In this document: positions 1-11,932 of the stretch, piece by piece
How positions within the stretch are numbered: the first letter of the stretch is position 1
How the letters are laid out: each line of letters starts with the position of its first letter
From: Oasisia sp. SBJ-2009
Lineage: Eukaryota > Annelida > Polychaeta > Sabellida > Siboglinidae
DNA length: 64,000 nt
Direction of reading: 5' to 3'
Assembly (NCBI GenBank): GCA_964017155.1
Contig: OZ024862.1
Coordinates: 2,417,070 to 2,481,069, forward strand
Notes under the pieces: model-generated
Seen by the model: the letters and a program-made list of their open reading frames with translations, nothing else
What the model was told of the DNA's origin: nothing
The model's database searches: none
Made by a program: the position numbers and the translations under genes

Positions 1-170
1 GTGGTGTGGTGTGTGGTGTGTGGTGTGGGGTGTGTGGTGTGTGGTGTGTGGTGTGTGGTGTGTGGTGTGTGGTGTGTGGTGTGTGGTGTGTGGTGTGTGG
101 TGTGTGGTGTGTGGTGTGTGGTGTGTGGTTTTTGGTGTGTGGTGTGTGGTGTGTGGTGTGTGTATACTTC
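1..170. repeat. 7-bp GT-rich microsatellite/minisatellite
   Basis: Near-perfect tandem array of the unit TGTGTGG, interrupted once by a short TTTT run near 128. It is cut by the window edge, so its true length is unknown. The long open frames across it come only from the repeat. Confidence 0.95.
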
Positions 171-1266
171 CTGATGGAGAATATGTTGTAAAGCTGATTT
201 TAGTTATGTAATCTATTGGTTTACCTTCGTGAAGTAAGAAACGATTGGCTCAAATGCCAATATTGTATTACCGTTTAGAATAGCACGTTTTATTTTTAGT
301 AACGAAAATGAAAAGGTCATGCACAACGGTAAGCCAACGTTTTCTATTTTCTTGAAAACAAGATTATATTTGAAAATGTCAACACATGTTAATATGAAAC
401 AGAACAATAGTTACAATAATTATTGTATCAGAATCAGTTTTTCGATTGATAATTGATGCACATATTACCCTCTTTTTAAATTATCCTTGGGCCATTTTGA
501 ACAAAACGATGCTTAAATGCTATCCGTTGTTAATGCCCAGCTAGCTCGCAACGTCCAACGGATGTATATCATTCGATGTAAACACCACGGTCTTGTCCAG
601 CCAAACATACCTGCAAGTGATGTAGTTCAAATACTCGAATGCTGCACCACATGACTGGTACACGTGTTGTCTGGGACACACCGAATACCGATAGCTACTT
701 CAGGGGCAACTAATATGTACAGTTAGCTGGCTGTCAGCAAAGTGTTTACGCCGCATTTTATTGCGTGCATTCTTCGCGTTAATCTACGTACACAACAAAG
801 GAAGTATTCAGGTCTGCAGACACATCTCGTCATGTGGATGTACTTATAAAAGGCTAAACAGTAGGCATTCTGGTCTCTTGAATTCGTTGCACAAGTTGAC
901 ATTGCAATTATTAACTCATAGTAAACTAGGCAGATCTCCGATAACGGATAGCTATTTCATTATTAGTATTGTTATTATTGTTGTTGTTATTATTATTATT
1001 ACTGTTATTATATTAAGACACGTATTATACAATGACAATAACAAACACAATAATCGATCAGGGGAAATCACGTGAAGCGTCTCTCTGTCAATCCGGAAAA
1101 TTAAACAATTGCTGCGAACATTGAAGTTGCATTTATAGATTCTACTAATTGTTGTGTTCTTAACTAAACTGAGAAAACATTAATATTTATGCTGTATGAT
1201 AACAATGTAATGATCAAAGTGTTTGCTCTGTTTAGTTTGCTATTGCTGTTCTTTTGCTGACGTTAG
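171..1266. other. No gene recognised; probable intron or upstream region
   Basis: AT-rich DNA with a short TAT/GTT-rich tract near 960-1015. Homology to copy B begins near 862 (copy B 25986), which marks the left edge of the tandem duplication. The stretch 1219-1266 is pyrimidine-rich and ends in TTAG, and I read it as the splice acceptor of the following exon. Confidence 0.6.
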
Positions 1267-1439
1267 CGTACGGACCGTTGCCAGGGGCAACGAAGGATGA
1301 CGAAATGCTGGAGTATCACACGTGTTGGACGAAATACTCTTGGTGCAAGGACATATGCAACGTGTATGAATTTGCTTTCGGGCCAATGCCATGTTATTCT
1401 GCGTGCGCAGAAAAATACTTTATATGCATTGCTACGTAG
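1267..1439 (+). CDS. Terminal exon of a small cysteine-rich peptide gene, copy A
   Basis: I do not recognise the family. The exon follows a pyrimidine-rich tract ending GACGTTAG, enters with two bases of a split codon and runs 57 codons to TAG at 1437-1439. The encoded segment has six cysteines (in HTCW, SWCK, DICN, MPCY, SACA, FICI), a pattern typical of small secreted disulfide-rich peptides. The duplicate at 26373-26536 enters in the same phase and ends at the same stop, which supports a real coding exon. An upstream ATG at 1210 opens a hydrophobic frame but stops at 1258, so I treat that stretch as acceptor tract. The first exon, expected to hold a signal peptide, was not found. Function is unknown; defence or signalling peptide is only a guess. 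Confidence 0.45.
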
Positions 1440-3210
1440 TTTGTAGCGTTACAATAGTACCCATGACTACTCTATATTTCAGTTTTGAATTCATTCGTTA
1501 TCTGCGTTGACCAGCAAAGCCTTTATATGGCTGGTGCTGTGTTACCAATGTTTGCATAACGCCCAAAAAAATCGATCTTCAAACAGACCATAGGTCAACA
1601 ACAATGCGGGCAATGTTCTTTGAATCGTGTATGTTGTTCATAGCCGTATAGCTGTGTAAGGAATAGTGCGTTAACATACCCCTCGGGAATACAGAAAAAA
1701 CGCGCATATAATATTGTGCGGCAATTATTATTTATTATACTCATTATTTATCAAACACAGTGTTAGCCAGAGCATTGAACAATCCACTTCGAGTAGTCGA
1801 GTGCACCGTACATAAATCAACACGTAAATCAAGTGGTCGGACATACCAGACAACGGTACATAGTCCGACGTACTGCAGCGCTGCGTCAGTCACCACCTGA
1901 AGTCGGATATTTCAGGCAGCCACTGGAACATTGCCAGCGGCTTCTTTTTCGTGTCCTCTGCATGTGGCTCATACGACATAAGACGAATGTCACTGCCCAA
2001 GATGACCACGTGCTGCAACGAAATGTACGACCGATTACAAGCAGAGATTATACATTAGAGCTGGATCTCTGCGAACACACAGCGCCCTCACACGGATGGT
2101 ATCAAAATCTAAAACAGATTTTTGATACTGTACCAAACAACGACACGTCCGAGATTAACTGAGATGATTGTGCGAGATAGAACGCATTTGGTCCCATCGG
2201 GGGTGAATCAGCTCCTGTCTAATAGCTCTGGTACAACCAGTTGGTGTGTCCAGTACGTCGCCGTTTGCTTACGTCACAATCACAATTACGCGCGAGGCTT
2301 CTGTCTAGCTTTGCGTTTGCTTACAGTGTTGATGACTGTTAAATGTGATTTGCATTTCTGCTGAGACATGGCACTCCTTGTATGAATGCTTATATTTAAC
2401 ACCTTAGCAACTTTCATCAGGTTCTGGGCATAAAAATCATCTTCTGAGACCAGATCGAATTTCAAACAAAATATTCGACGAAAAGCCTGTGTTCAGCAAC
2501 CATTTTGTTGACCGCTGGACGGATTTTGCTATGCATCCTGGATACACCAATTGATGGCTCCATCACATGACTTATTGCTTAGCAACCTTATCCGTCAATA
2601 AAACAAGACGGCTATCGCATATGTTGCTGCCTATATTTCTCCAAATGGTTTTTTTTTAAATGAAAAAACATTCAATACTTATATTGAATGTTTTTTATTT
2701 AAAAGCTTTGTCTGGAACACGAAGCGCCGCCTTAATGATGTAACGCAACTATATGTAGACGCTGGCGATTGCGAATTTGTGTAATGCAACAACTTCTTAA
2801 TGAGCCATATCAAACTCACCGTTGCTGCAGTCGTTACATTAATGTTCGGTTAATATAAATTTCGACATCAGTTCGTAGTTCTGTCAGTTTATAACAATAC
2901 ATATTTGTGCGGATGTCTTAGACAACAAAGTCTGATCTAACGTGTATTGGATGTGTCTTTCGGTAATGTCGATGTAGTTTACAGTGTAGAAACACGTATT
3001 GTCATCAATGGTAAATAAATTTAACCATGAGTAACTAAAGACTATTATTACATATAAGTTACGTTTTCAAAATGTGATTTAAATATGAAATGTAATATAA
3101 CCCATGCGTTAACTTTGAATTGCTGATATATCTATGTGTCTCCTGCCAGTATTGACAGTCGTCGAATATCGGCAGACTGAGTCTATTGTCACTGGTTGGT
3201 TGTGTCTCAC
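1440..3210. other. Region between convergent genes; hairpin and possible BPI 3' end
   Basis: Homologous to 26537-28774 in copy B. An imperfect hairpin lies at about 2662-2696 (arms AAAAAACATTCAATA / TATTGAATGTTTTTT), and its minus strand contains AATAAA near 2700, a possible polyadenylation signal for the minus-strand BPI gene. The last BPI exon should lie here, but I could not place it with confidence. Open frames at 1833-2162 are not shared in frame with copy B. Confidence 0.4.
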
Positions 3211-3293
3211 CTCCGTCTTGTCAGGGAGAATCTCCGTGTCAATAAACCGCAAGTCCTTCACCTTGGGCAGAGGTATACCTTTGAGGCCAAGAT
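3211..3293 (-). pseudogene. Copy A BPI/LBP exon 16
   Basis: Acceptor TTCGCAG, donor GTGAGA, 83 nt. It encodes DLGLKGIPLPKVKDLRF and onward, the conserved Pro-Leu-Pro strand near the C terminus of BPI/LBP. All 83 positions match copy B exactly, whereas the sequence past the donor diverges at once, which supports the exon edge. At least one more exon must follow. Confidence 0.85.
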
Positions 3294-3360
3294 CTGCGAA
3301 CGAAAATACACTAATGCAGAGTAATATATCCATAGATTTATAAATGTCATGTCTCAAATG

Positions 3361-3452
3361 ATGTGTGTGCGTGCGTGCGTGCGTGTGTGTGAGCGTGTGC
3401 GTGTGCGTGTGCGTGTGCGTGTGCGTGTGCGTGTCTGTGTCTGTGTGTGTGA
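3361..3452. repeat. GTGCGT-type microsatellite
   Basis: GT/GTGCGT tract in intron 15. The LINE in copy B sits next to the equivalent tract (31294-31340). Confidence 0.9.
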
Positions 3453-3605
3453 GTGAGTCCATGGATTTATTTTTATTCTTCAACAACGTTTTTCTAGTAA
3501 ACTATTAGGCAATTGTGGTAATTGTAGTAGCTAGATGATAACTGTTATCAACACTTTCAGATGTTTAGACCCAAACAATTTCCTACGGTTCCTTTTAATA
3601 CATAG

Positions 3606-3606
<1 letters not shown>

Positions 3607-3647
<41 letters not shown>
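3607..3647. repeat. (TA)n microsatellite
   Basis: Pure TA dinucleotide tract just past the exon 15 donor. The same tract is present and longer in copy B (31543-31600). Confidence 0.95.
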
Positions 3648-3649
<2 letters not shown>

Positions 3650-3670
3650 ACACTAGTTCACTTGTTTTAC

Positions 3671-3734
3671 CTGTTAATTTCGGCAAGAGAAATGCTTTCG
3701 ACGCTATCTTCAATATTGGCTCAATAATAGCGCC
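3671..3734 (-). pseudogene. Copy A BPI/LBP exon 15
   Basis: 64 nt, acceptor TTTTCCACAG, donor GTAAAA. Encodes GAIIEPILKIASKAFLLPKL, matching the BPI/LBP helix that precedes the C-terminal PLP strand. About 14 of 64 bases differ from copy B. Confidence 0.8.
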
Positions 3735-3796
3735 CTGTGGAAAAGATAACGGCAAAATATACATATATAACACAATTACAACGTAAACTTATATAG

Positions 3797-3797
3797 C

Positions 3798-3854
<57 letters not shown>
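3797..3854. repeat. (TA)n microsatellite
   Basis: Perfect TA tract in intron 14, absent from the equivalent place in copy B. Confidence 0.95.
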
Positions 3855-3856
<2 letters not shown>

Positions 3857-4059
3857 GGAAACAGGGAAGTATGACACATAATAATTGTGTTCTTAGTCAC
3901 AATTAAGCCTCGTACACGGCACTGGAGTCAAACAGCAGATATAGCAAGATGGCCGATTGGTGTTCAAACGTGTAGGAGAACATCGGTTGATATGTTGCAT
4001 TATTAAGTATCGTTTACAATACGCCTACATTTAATATGACTTAAAATAGTTTAACATAC

Positions 4060-4105
4060 CAGGCCGTTGTCATCCACATACGACTTGACAACTGTCACCT
4101 TTGGA
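4060..4105 (-). pseudogene. Copy A BPI/LBP exon 14
   Basis: 46 nt, acceptor GTTTTACAG, donor GTATGT. Encodes PKVTVVKSYVDDNGL, matching the family strand written in BPI as ELKHSNIGPF. The frame links exon 13 (phase 2) to exon 15 (phase 0). Confidence 0.78.
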
Positions 4106-4246
4106 CTGTAAAACACAAACACATAGTTATATTTATCGTCGTGTTCCTGCGCGGGCTCTCTCCCAAGCTAGGAACAGTCAATGCATTTAATAATAAACGA
4201 ACAGCTCATCTCTCTAACTTAGTCTTAGAAGCTAAAGGTGCTTCGA

Positions 4247-4900
4247 AGAAATTATTTGCTCTCCTAAACCCCCTGTGTGGCAAACAGTATAGTACTCCAA
4301 TCAGTACCCACGATTCTGTGGAAAACGTTATAATAGAATTTGGCAACTGTTTTTTAGTGATTACTTGTAGGTTATTCGGTCTACCATTTGTGTTATTGAA
4401 CACTCTATATACCAGTCAAAGAGCGTGCTAACTTAAATACATTTGCTCATGGTTCCGAGAAGGATGTGCGCATGTTGGTTATGAATCAACGTATCAACCA
4501 AATTCGATAAACAGTACAGTAATGCATTTCTCCCATTTCTCATGCACATCATCAAACTCTCTGTATCATATATGGGAAATTCCCACAAGAACCCACTGCT
4601 TAAAAAGGCAGGATTAGAACATATTCCAAAAACTGTCGTCCGGTATCGAATCTCCAATATATATATATATATATCAAAACTAACAAATCGAGGTGTTTTA
4701 ACCAATGTTGTCGTCATTCAGGTTATGTATTTCCTTTGCCAAATAATTGATAACAAATATTTTTAAATTTTATTTTACTATTTTACCTTGTATCAATATA
4801 TGTGTATTACTGTATGTTGTATGTTTATATTAACTTTCATTGGGCCTTTTCTTGTATCATATAATATTACTGTGTCAATATGGGCTACTGGTGGAGCGGC
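4247..4900 (+). mobile_element. Probable LINE-derived fragment present only in copy A
   Basis: Copy B lacks this stretch: its sequence passes directly from GAAGAAATT to AGCTCAACAT (near 32950). A short open frame here reads LLNPLCGKQYSTPISTHDS, which resembles the linker between endonuclease and reverse transcriptase of CR1/L2-like LINEs. No element ends were found. Confidence 0.35.
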
Positions 4901-5599
4901 ATAGCTCAACATATCAAACCAGTTGTTTATTTTATAATAAAAGAACAACATTTGGCAGATGTGTTGATAGATATATTGCGAACAAAACAAGATGTTGGGC
5001 CATCGCAAAATCGCACCTGGTGGCCGTTGCAGCCATTTTCAAAATGGCCACCAGTGGTTGGTCAAAGGTTTCTATGCCATTGGACCCACATAAAATAACG
5101 AATTTAATATAGATCCTAGTAACCCTGTTAATCCAATAAATACTCATTCACAATTCTATGAGATTTTATAAAGTAATTGGTAATTCCATCTATATTATAA
5201 TTTTATTTTTATTATTATTATTATTATAGTGCCGTGAAATATTCAAAACTGTTCTTGCAATATTAGTTTGTCAGATGGTTGATACTAGAGCAAACATTGT
5301 TTTACATTTAAAAAAGTACAATAACAGTACAAATGGTCGCCAAAAGATACTGTGCCGAACCTACTGCTGGCACAGATCAACGTGGTCCGTTAAGGTCCAC
5401 GCATTATACCAGAGTGAACATCGCACAGGCGGCGTGATAGCCCCACAACGTCAGACACAGCACTGCTTAGACAACACCTGTACCGATGTATATAGGCCTA
5501 ACTCAGGACGAGGGAACTCGAGGCCCGGCTTTCTCGCGTTGGTGTCAGTGACCGTGTGCTTCTTCTGTCAGAAGAGAACTTGTCATGCAGCAGTTCCAC

Positions 5600-7130
5600 A
5601 AGGTAAAAGGAACAGGTGGTTTGCCATCCTAAGTTGCGCGGTGACGTCTCCATAACTGCTCTGGTTGATAGTGTTGACCATAACCCTAGCTCAACTACAT
5701 CAAAAGAGTCCCTTATTGGCACAGGTGTCTCATTCCTTCAACACCCTGTCTTTGCAGATCAAGGAGTCAACCGCAGAATTGTGATTGCTGGAGGTGCTTC
5801 AAGCCAAAAGACAGTGCGCCACTTGCCCAGCCTCTCCATAGATGTTCCACAACGAAGGCACCTGTATCACCTAGCACCTTGGCATCTCTGGGCATGTGGA
5901 AATATGACCAGAACATCATGCTGGCTAGAAAATGTACGGAAGATTCTAGCACTTGCATCTGATGATGAAGAGAACGTTGTGAATCAAAGCGTGGAAATTA
6001 TGTCCTGGGTTGTGTAGCAATCAAGTCACCAGCCTGCTGCAAGAAAGGTCATCGGCCCATGTGTGCCCTACTCCTCCTGTTCCACGAGGGTGTGCACTTG
6101 TTGTTATCACCAGTCGTGCCTACCACGTCAATGCTTGCATCAAGGGTGATGGAGGGGCTGAAGGTCTTACAGACAACCCTAGTGCCCTCCGGCGGTGGAT
6201 GGTAGCTGGCTTTGAAGTGGCAGCACTGATTTGAGGACTTTGGAGATAAATACCAGCTCATGGGAAGGCAGGATGAGGTGATCCACCATCACAAGACGAT
6301 AGGTATGCAGAAACAATGTACTGGCAGAACGTTTGCAAGTTGACAGCAACAAAACATACTTATTATGTCCTCAAGCAAGTTGTTCTTACTGGTACTGGTG
6401 GGAAGGGAGTGCTCAGCATAGAGCTACTGCAGGATGTCCACACCCTGGCCCCATGCAGCGATGAAGAAGTTGATGACACTGGTGTTGTTGTCTTGGCTGT
6501 GTTTGACATAAGTCAACTACCAGCGGGATGTGAACTGTGGATAGCATTCAGAAGTGGCAAGAGCTTTCGTTGTTTGGCAACCCACCAAATAGCTGCGGAC
6601 CAGAGATGTCATGTGCCCTTCCAATGTGCAATGCCGTGACATGCTGCGACACAGTATTCAACTTTGCTGGACATGGAAAGAAGACAACATGGTCAACAGG
6701 GAAGCCACTTCCGAAACTGACAGATACACTACTGATGCTAGCAAATGGACCAAAAGGAGATCCGTGATGATGCAATGAACATTATTGACAAGTTGGACAT
6801 GTTATCTTTACACAGAACCAGCACCTACTGTAGGTGAACCATGCAAGAAGGAAGCTCTTTCCACGAAAACAATCGGCACAGCAAATCCCGTCTACACTAG
6901 CTGCTGGAGTGGAGTACATCAAGAAAGCAGTCTACCAGGGTGGTCACATCTGGGGGAAGACAGAAGGAATGTACCAGTCCCACTTGACGGTGGTGCCATA
7001 AGGATCACAATCCTGCCACGAGTTGATCTATTTTGGCTGTAAGAATGGTTTCAGAAAGCGCTGCAGATGCAAGAAGGCTGCACTTCAGTGCACATGCCTC
7101 TGCTTCTGTGACGGAGAATATGGCCGCTGA
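5600..7130 (+). mobile_element. Unclassified DNA-transposon protein remnant, copy A, in intron 13
   Basis: Three overlapping frames on the + strand carry pieces of one large protein known from many invertebrate repeats: LTDNPSALRRWMVAG, then DDTGVVVLAVFDISQLP and ELWIAF, then AVTCCDTVFNFAGHGKKTTW, and a final cysteine-rich stretch. The frame changes between pieces and stops intervene, so it is dead. Family members carry a nuclease-like core (my inference from the acidic DTDVVVLA-type motif) and a Cys-rich tail. Copy B keeps a differently eroded version at 33230-34925, so the insertion predates the duplication. The element lies antisense to the BPI gene. Confidence 0.6.
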
Positions 7131-7703
7131 CTCTAAGATCTCTCATTTAGTCAATAATTGAAATGTCATGCCATGGTCCATGGCAAGTTGTGTTGCGGTG
7201 ATGAACAATTCACCTGGTTATGTGTTGATAGAGTGAATGTTGATAGACTGATTCAAACGTGGAACAGTAATTACATTGGTCTTTTCAAAAAACCTTTAAA
7301 AGTACCATAGTTAATAGCTTCTGTACCTTCACGGAACACGGTTATATAGCCTATTTTTCGCTTTAACTGGTATGTAAATAATATTTGTGGTTCTGAAAAC
7401 ATGAGACTAGCATCATCTAGCGAGTGGTCAAAGTGTTTTATGCCAGTAACCGCTGGCAGCCATGTTTCAAAATGGCTGCCACTGTCATCAGAATGCCAAT
7501 CTGCAAAGACCCAATAGCCACATTTCTTCTAAATAAATTAAGCTATATATGTACCAAATGTGGTGCTTTTATCACAAAATAAACAGCAGGGTTAACTATA
7601 CCGCCACACTATATATACATCAATAAACGTTTACATTTACGCATGTACAGTGTAACGTATTTGACATAGAGCAGCAAGACCGAGAAGACGTAACAAGACA
7701 TAC

Positions 7704-7771
7704 GTGAATTTGAAGATGTTGAAGAAGACCCGTGAACTGGTGACGTGAACGGTGAAGTTGGCCGTGCCACT
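7704..7771 (-). pseudogene. Copy A BPI/LBP exon 13
   Basis: 68 nt, acceptor TTCCTGCAG, donor GTATGT. Encodes SGTANFTVHVTSSRVFFNIF, matching TTGSMEVSAESNRLVG of BPI in the C-terminal barrel. Confidence 0.8.
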
Positions 7772-8019
7772 CTGCAGGAACAGAAGACACGACGTGTTTA
7801 AGAAATACATGACATACACACGTTGTATGGCCGAAAATGCATTACAAGTCCTCAACATCGACCATGTGGTCGCGAATTCCAGTTTCAGACTGATATGACG
7901 GGAACCAGGACACACTGTAGACAAGACCGTACCCAAAGTATAACCAAACGAAAAGTGTTTCTACCGGAGTTAGACAAAACTGTAGAAAGTGCGCATAAGC
8001 GAAATTGCGTGTGTCTGCG

Positions 8020-8140
8020 TCACAGCGCGTGCGTGTGTGTGTGCGTATGCGCGCGTGCATGCCGCGTGTGTATATACTAATTATGTGTATGCATGAAGGC
8101 GTGCGTGCGTGAGTGCATTTGTGTGCATCTGCATGTGTGG
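8020..8140. repeat. GT/GC-rich simple repeat
   Basis: Degenerate GTGCGT tract in intron 12. It is the empty counterpart of the site where copy B took the 36000-38166 LINE. Confidence 0.85.
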
Positions 8141-8211
8141 GCGCATGTGTAATAGCACACAATCGCAGAAATAACTCGAAAACACGCACGAAACCAGACA
8201 TTAGGTCTCAC

Positions 8212-8379
8212 CAGCGTGGCTGATATGACGGGCGTTTGCTTGCCGCCCTTATCGGCGACCGTGATGGCGACGACGCCCCACCCGACCAGGCCGATACTGG
8301 CCCCTCGCACGTGCACGGTCGGGCTCCGTGTGGCGTTGATGTGGATGTTAGTGGCCGCACCGGGGTACCTCTTGCCTAT
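8212..8379 (-). pseudogene. Copy A BPI/LBP exon 12
   Basis: 168 nt, 56 codons, donor GTGAGA. Encodes IGKRYPGAATNIHINATRSP onward, corresponding to the start of the BPI C-terminal barrel (FPNMKIQIHVSASTPP). Its acceptor GGTTACAG is repeated dozens of times in the minisatellite that directly abuts the exon. Confidence 0.83.
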
Positions 8380-9900
8380 CTGTAACCGAACACAAGGACA
8401 ACTCACCGGGGTGCGTCTGGCGTATCTGTAAATGAACACAAGGACAACTCACCGGGGTACGTCTTGCCTATATGTAACTGAACACAATGACAACTCACCG
8501 GGGTACGTCTTGCCTATATGTAACTGAACACAATGACAACTCACCGGGGTAGGTCTTGCCTATCTGTAAATGAACACAAGGACAACTTACCGGGGTACGT
8601 CTTGCCTATCTGTAACCGAACACAAAGGACAACTCACCGGGGTACGTCTTGCCTATCTGCAATCGAACACGAGGACAACTCACCGGGGTACATCTTACCT
8701 ATCTGTAACCGAACACAAGGACAACCCACCGGGGTACATCTTACCTATCTGTAAACGAAGACAAGGACAACTCATCGGGGTACATCTTACCTATCTGTAA
8801 ACGAAGACAAGGACAACTCATCGGGGTACATCTTACCTATCTGTAAACGAAGACAAGGACAACTCATCGGGGTACATCTTACCTATCTGTAAACGAAGAC
8901 AAGGACAACTCATCGGGGTACATCTTACCTATCTGTAAACGAAGACAAGGACAACTCATCGGGGTACATCTTACCTATCTGTAAACGAAGACAAGGACAA
9001 CTCACCGGGGTACATCTTACCTATCTGTAAACGAAGACAAGGACAACTCATCGGGGTACATCTTACCTATCTGTAAACGAAGACAAGGACAACTCATCGG
9101 GGTACATCTTACCTATCTGTAACCAAAAACAAGGACAACACAACTCACCGGGGTACATCTTATCTATCTGTAACCGAAGACAAGGACAACTCATCGGGGT
9201 ACATCTTACCTATCTGTAACCGAAGACAAGGACAACTCACCGGGGTACATCTTACCTATCTGTAACCGAAGACAAGGACAACTCATCGGGGTACATCTTA
9301 CCTATCTGTAACCGAAGACAAGGACAACTCACCGGGGTACATCTTACCTATCTGTAACCGAAGACAAGGACAACTCATCGGGGTACATCTTACCTATCTG
9401 TAACCGAACACAAGGACAACTCATCGGGGTACATTTTACCTATCTGTAACCAAAAACAAGGACAACACAACTCACCGGGGTACATCTTATCTATCTGTAA
9501 CCAAAAACAAGGACAACACAACCCACCGGGGTACATCTTACCTATCTGTAACCAAAAACAAGGACAACACAACCCACCGGGGTACATCTTACCTATCTGT
9601 AACCAAAAACAAGGACAACACAACTCACCGGGGTACATCTTACCTATCTGTAACCAAAAACAAGGACAACACAACCCACCGGGGTACATCTTACCTATCT
9701 GTAACCGAAGACAAGGACAACTCACCGGGGTACATCTTACCTATCTGTAACCGAAGACAAGGACAACTCATCGGGGTACATCTTACCTATCTGTAACCGA
9801 ACACAAGGACAACTCATCGGGGTACGTCTAACCTATATGTAACTGAACACAAAGGTCAACTCACCGGGGTACATCTTACCTATATGTAAACCGAACACAA
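8380..9900. repeat. 46-bp minisatellite built from the exon 12 acceptor junction
   Basis: About 33 tandem units, mostly 46 bp, some 50 bp. Read on the minus (gene) strand each unit holds a pyrimidine-poor acceptor TTACAG, then ATAGGTAAGATGTACCCCG, then a GT donor GTGAGTTG. The first part equals the intron 11/exon 12 junction of the BPI gene (acceptor followed by ATAGGCAAGAGGTACCCCG). Copy B holds only two units here (about 38424-38490), so the array expanded in copy A after duplication. Confidence 0.92.
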
Positions 9901-10724
9901 GAGTAACTCGTCAGGTGCTGTCATGTAGACTTCATTTGTATCTCTATCAACTGTTATAACAATATCAGTAGCTCTGACTAATAATCGACTCGATTTATGC
10001 AACTCACGGCTAAACAACATTCCCAAAATGGAGTTATATAAACTCAAACGTGCCAATAATTGTTTAGCAGGCTTGGTACTTAACTCTCCTCGTTTCTCAC
10101 CATCACTACCCCTGCTTAAGCAGTTGCGTTGACTTCCGGCTGTATAACGAATCACATTCAAATTGGCCACTGTTACATACCGTACTGTTTGTATCTATAA
10201 TCAGCACCCTATTACAATTAAATCTTTTGAAACTATAGCATCTTTTTGTAAAAAGAAAAAAAGAAAATATACTTGTTAGGAAGGTATTTTCCACCGTACA
10301 TTTTCGGCGGTATGTTGCGCCAAAGATGACTTTTGCCGTCTCCGTTTATGATTATGCATAGTAATGTTGTTTGTTGAGCCTCTGATCTGAAATTGTCAAG
10401 CCTATATATGCACTGCGATTTTGTTTGATTGTTTTAACACTTAACTGCTGTAGACATGTTACAATTACTTAGCAACGTCATTTTATATCCATTACTTAGT
10501 CTTGTACGAACACATATCTGCTGTAGAAGTGTTAGAATTAATTACTAACTTTGTTTTACATCCATTATTTAGTCTTGTACGAACACACAGCTACGATCCT
10601 TCAACGTCGAGTCACATTTTTTTCCTAGAGTCAGTACTGACACAGGAATCTGGGCCAACTCTGCCAATGTTAGACCAGTTGAAACTATTAGTCAATTACG
10701 ACGTCATTTATACACTTATCACAT

Positions 10725-11665
10725 TGCCTCGCCATCTTAGCTCTCTGGCGTATCCAACCTATACAACCTTGCCTCGCCATCGTTTCTCGCTGTCGTATGC
10801 AACCTTTATAACCTTGCCTTTCCATCGTATCTCTCTGGCGTATGCAACCTTTTAAAGTTTGCCTCTCCATCGTATATCTCTGTCGTATGCAACCTTTACA
10901 ACCTTACCTGTCCGTCGTATCTCTCTGGCGTATCCAACCGTTATAACCTTACCTGTCCACCGTATCTCAATGGCGTATCCAACCTTTATAACCTTACCTG
11001 TCCATCGTATCTCTCTGGAGTATCCAACCTTTATAACCTTACCTGTCCATCGTATCTCTCTGTCGTACCCATCCTTTATAACCTTACCTTTCCATCGTAT
11101 CTCTCTGTCGTACCCAACCTTTATAACCTTACCTGTCCATCGTATCTCTCTGGCGTACCCATCCTTTATAACCTTACCTGTCCATCGTATCTCTCTGGCG
11201 TACCCAACCTTTATAACCTTACCTGTCCGTCGTATCTCTCTGGCGTATCCAACCTTTATAACCTTACCTTTCCATCGTATCTCTCTGTCGTACCCATCCT
11301 TTATAACCTTACCTGTCCATCGTATCTCTCTGGCGTACCCAACCTGTATAACCTTACCTGTCTATCGTATCTCTCTGTCGTACCCATCCTTTATAACCTT
11401 ACCTGTCCATCGTATCTCTCTGGCGTACCCAACCTGTATAACCTTACCTGTCTATCGTATCTCTCTGTCGTACCCATCCTTTATAACCTCACCTGTCCAT
11501 CGTATCTCTCTGGCGTACCCAACCTTTATAACCTTACCTGTCCATCGTATCTCTCTGTCGTACCCATCCTTTATAACCTTACCTGTCCATCGTATCTCTC
11601 TGTCGTACCCATCCTTTATAACCTTACCTGTCCATCGTATCTCTCTGGCGTATCCATCCATCTAT
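10725..11665. repeat. 45-bp minisatellite with an uninterrupted frame
   Basis: About 20 units of 45 bp in BPI intron 11. Because the unit length is a multiple of three, the + strand reads ITLPVHRISLAYPTF repeatedly for 269 codons with no stop. There is no splice or start signal and copy B has almost no units at the same site (about 39335-39375), so I do not call it a gene. Confidence 0.92.
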
Positions 11666-11857
11666 TGACGACTTGTACTGCTTATCGATTTTAGGATTGA
11701 CTAACCAGATTATCAAGACGCGCCTCTAAGCTTAGTTTCATATACTTTAGAAGGCATGATAACAAATATCATTATTAGTACTACCGTTATCAAAAATGTT
11801 TACGCGAACATGTAAGTAAAACCGAAAGTGCATTACAACCAGGGAAGTTTCACCTAC

Positions 11858-11932
11858 TTTGGGCAGTAAGGTACCGAGACACAACGACATGGGACAAGTC
11901 GTCTTCATAAAGCCTCTCACTTGAGCTGGTAA
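11858..11932 (-). pseudogene. Copy A BPI/LBP exon 11
   Basis: 75 nt, acceptor CATTTCAG, donor GTAGGT, phase 0 at both ends. Encodes LPAQVRGFMKTTCPMSLCLG, the strand after the family's DYFFNTA-type region. Confidence 0.78.

Noticed and set aside
1210..1260. Hydrophobic ATG frame resembling a signal peptide before the cysteine-rich exon
   Set aside because: Stops at TGA in both copies and coincides with a pyrimidine-rich splice acceptor, so its hydrophobicity comes from T-rich codons.
3109..3210. In-frame extension of exon 16 past the donor to a stop in both copies
   Set aside because: Divergence between copies jumps exactly at the GT donor while the exon is identical, so the extension is intron.
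8380..9900. CRISPR-like array of direct repeats
   Set aside because: Units are contiguous with no unique spacers, and the genome is eukaryotic.
9880..10170. Minus-strand frame ending in TDIVITVDRDTNEVYMTAPDE as an extra BPI exon
   Set aside because: It has no usable donor in copy A, and exon 11 joins exon 12 in frame without it, matching BPI length.
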